DNA from: Anaerolineae bacterium
GTDB taxonomy: Bacteria > Chloroflexota > Anaerolineae > DRVO01
Assembly (NCBI GenBank): GCA_012719195.1
Contig: JAAYAV010000493.1
Coordinates: forward strand, 1 to 5,664
DNA: 5,664 bases
Direction of reading: 5' to 3'
Part shown: piece after piece, positions 4,964 through 5,664 of the stretch
Layout of the letters: each line of letters begins with the position of its first letter
How positions within the stretch are numbered: position 1 is the first letter of the stretch
Position numbers and translations under genes: made by a program
Notes under the pieces: generated by a model
Told to the model about the DNA's origin: nothing
Seen by the model: the letters and a program-made list of their open reading frames with translations, nothing else
Databases searched by the model: none

Positions 4964-5644
4964 GTGTACGCCCCTGACCACGATCGACTCTACACGGCAG
5001 GAGCGATCGCGGTCGCGGCGGTCACCGTCCTGTTGCTCATCTACTATGTGGTTCTGTTCGTGGAGCCGACGTCTGACCTCAACCCATTCCCTCCTCAGGT
5101 GGAGGCGACGATCGTGGCGGCCGTTCCGGTTACGCCTACCTTGCCTCCCACCTGGACTCCGGAGGCGACGGCGAGCGCGACGGCCACCACGACCGTAACC
5201 CCGCGGCCTACCTTGACCAGCAATCCGACGGCCACACCCACCGACAGGCCGATTCCGACCGAGACGCCCATCCCACTCCCGACCAGCACGCCCGGCCCGA
5301 CGCCGACGCCGCAGCCCCCGCTGTACCTGCACTCGGGCATGTTCGCCGGGCCCGACTGCACCTGGACCGGTGTGTTCGGTGTGGTGTGGACGGTGACGGA
5401 TTTGCCCCGTGAGGGCGTGCAGGTGCATCTGTGGACGCAGCAGGGTTTGGACTTGTACTCGCCGCCCACCGACGTGGACGGCAACTACGTGATCCAGGTG
5501 AGCGGTGAGCCGGTGGCGGCACGCTGGTTCATGGAAGTGCTCGAGGGGGGCGTGCCGCAGTCGGAGGTCATCATCTTCGAGACGAGCCTCGGATGTCAGA
5601 ATGGACTGCAGAAGTTCCGCGTGGACTGGCGAAGGACGCAATGA
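4964..5644 (+). CDS. membrane-anchored surface protein with Thr/Pro-rich stalk and C-terminal beta-sandwich-like domain
   Basis: 226 residues from GTG 4964, chosen because a strong GGAGAGGAGG lies six bases upstream; the ATG at 4937 would add nine residues (MPLLERRTC) with no good ribosome site. Residues 11-33 form one hydrophobic segment (TAGAIAVAAVTVLLLIYYVV...) with no clear cleavage site, so an N-terminal membrane anchor is likely. A Pro/Thr/Ala stalk follows (about 57-119), and then an exported domain at 120-226. That domain has CTWTGVFGVVWTV, GVQVHLW, TDVDGNYVIQV (169-179) and ends near GCQNGLQKFRVDW. The TDxDGxY strand resembles carboxypeptidase-regulatory-like or Cna-B-type beta-sandwich domains. 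Cys132 and Cys211 could form a disulfide. The function is unknown; a cell-envelope or extracellular binding role is inferred. Its stop overlaps the next start (ATGA at 5641-5644). Confidence 0.85.
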   Translation: MYAPDHDRLYTAGAIAVAAVTVLLLIYYVVLFVEPTSDLNPFPPQVEATIVAAVPVTPTLPPTWTPEATASATATTTVTPRPTLTSNPTATPTDRPIPTETPIPLPTSTPGPTPTPQPPLYLHSGMFAGPDCTWTGVFGVVWTVTDLPREGVQVHLWTQQGLDLYSPPTDVDGNYVIQVSGEPVAARWFMEVLEGGVPQSEVIIFETSLGCQNGLQKFRVDWRRTQ

Positions 5645-5664
5645 TGGCGCCAAGCACACGAGCA
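5641..5664 (+). CDS. start of a further gene, cut by the right edge
   Basis: ATG at 5641 overlaps the TGA of the preceding gene as ATGA, with AAGGA a few bases upstream. Eight codons are visible (MMAPSTRA); a second in-frame ATG follows at 5644. The arrangement is typical of translational coupling in an operon, so the product may act with the upstream surface protein. Nothing can be said of its function. Confidence 0.45.

Noticed and set aside
4898..5659. Minus-strand frame of 253 codons opposite the surface protein, rich in Arg and Gly
   Set aside because: It is antisense of the Thr/Pro stalk and its domain; the plus frame has a ribosome site, membrane anchor and sensible domain layout.

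Overview
The window is GC-rich and carries two exported proteins with long Thr/Pro/Ala linkers, one of them a leucine-rich-repeat (LRR) protein that also has cupredoxin-like and fibronectin type III (FnIII) domains. It also carries a tRNA-methylthiotransferase of the MtaB group. This style of secreted protein (T-A-T-A or T-P-T linkers, LRR blocks capped before an FnIII domain) is what I associate with Chloroflexota, probably Anaerolineae-like. That assignment is an inference from protein style, not from a marker gene.

Layout. Positions 1-2647 (minus strand) hold one uninterrupted reading frame of 882 codons that runs off the left edge. It encodes a secreted multidomain LRR protein: signal peptide, cupredoxin-like domain without recognisable copper ligands, Thr/Ala linker, short LRR module, FnIII domain, a second copy of the LRR N-cap, then at least 17 full LRRs. 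Its likely promoter (TTGCCA, 17 bp, CATAAT, minus strand) lies at 2814-2842 with dyad-symmetric sequences around it.

Positions 2648-3430 contain no intact gene. They hold the leader and promoter of the LRR gene and what looks like a decayed remnant of an IS256-family (Mutator-type) insertion sequence: a transposase C-terminus broken over frames at 2976-3262 and a terminal-repeat-like sequence at 2906-2930.

Positions 3431-4810 (plus) encode MtaB, which converts t6A37 to ms2t6A37 in tRNAs. Its start codon is unclear. After a 153-bp gap with a 22-bp-spaced imperfect direct repeat comes a membrane-anchored, linker-bearing surface protein (4964-5644, GTG start). It overlaps by ATGA the start of a further gene that leaves the window at the right edge.

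The genes do not form an obvious pathway. MtaB is housekeeping tRNA modification, and its two neighbours are unrelated cell-surface proteins. The LRR gene is divergent from mtaB. I see no new defence or mobile system; the most unusual items are the architecture and repeat history of the LRR protein, its promoter region, and the mtaB start.
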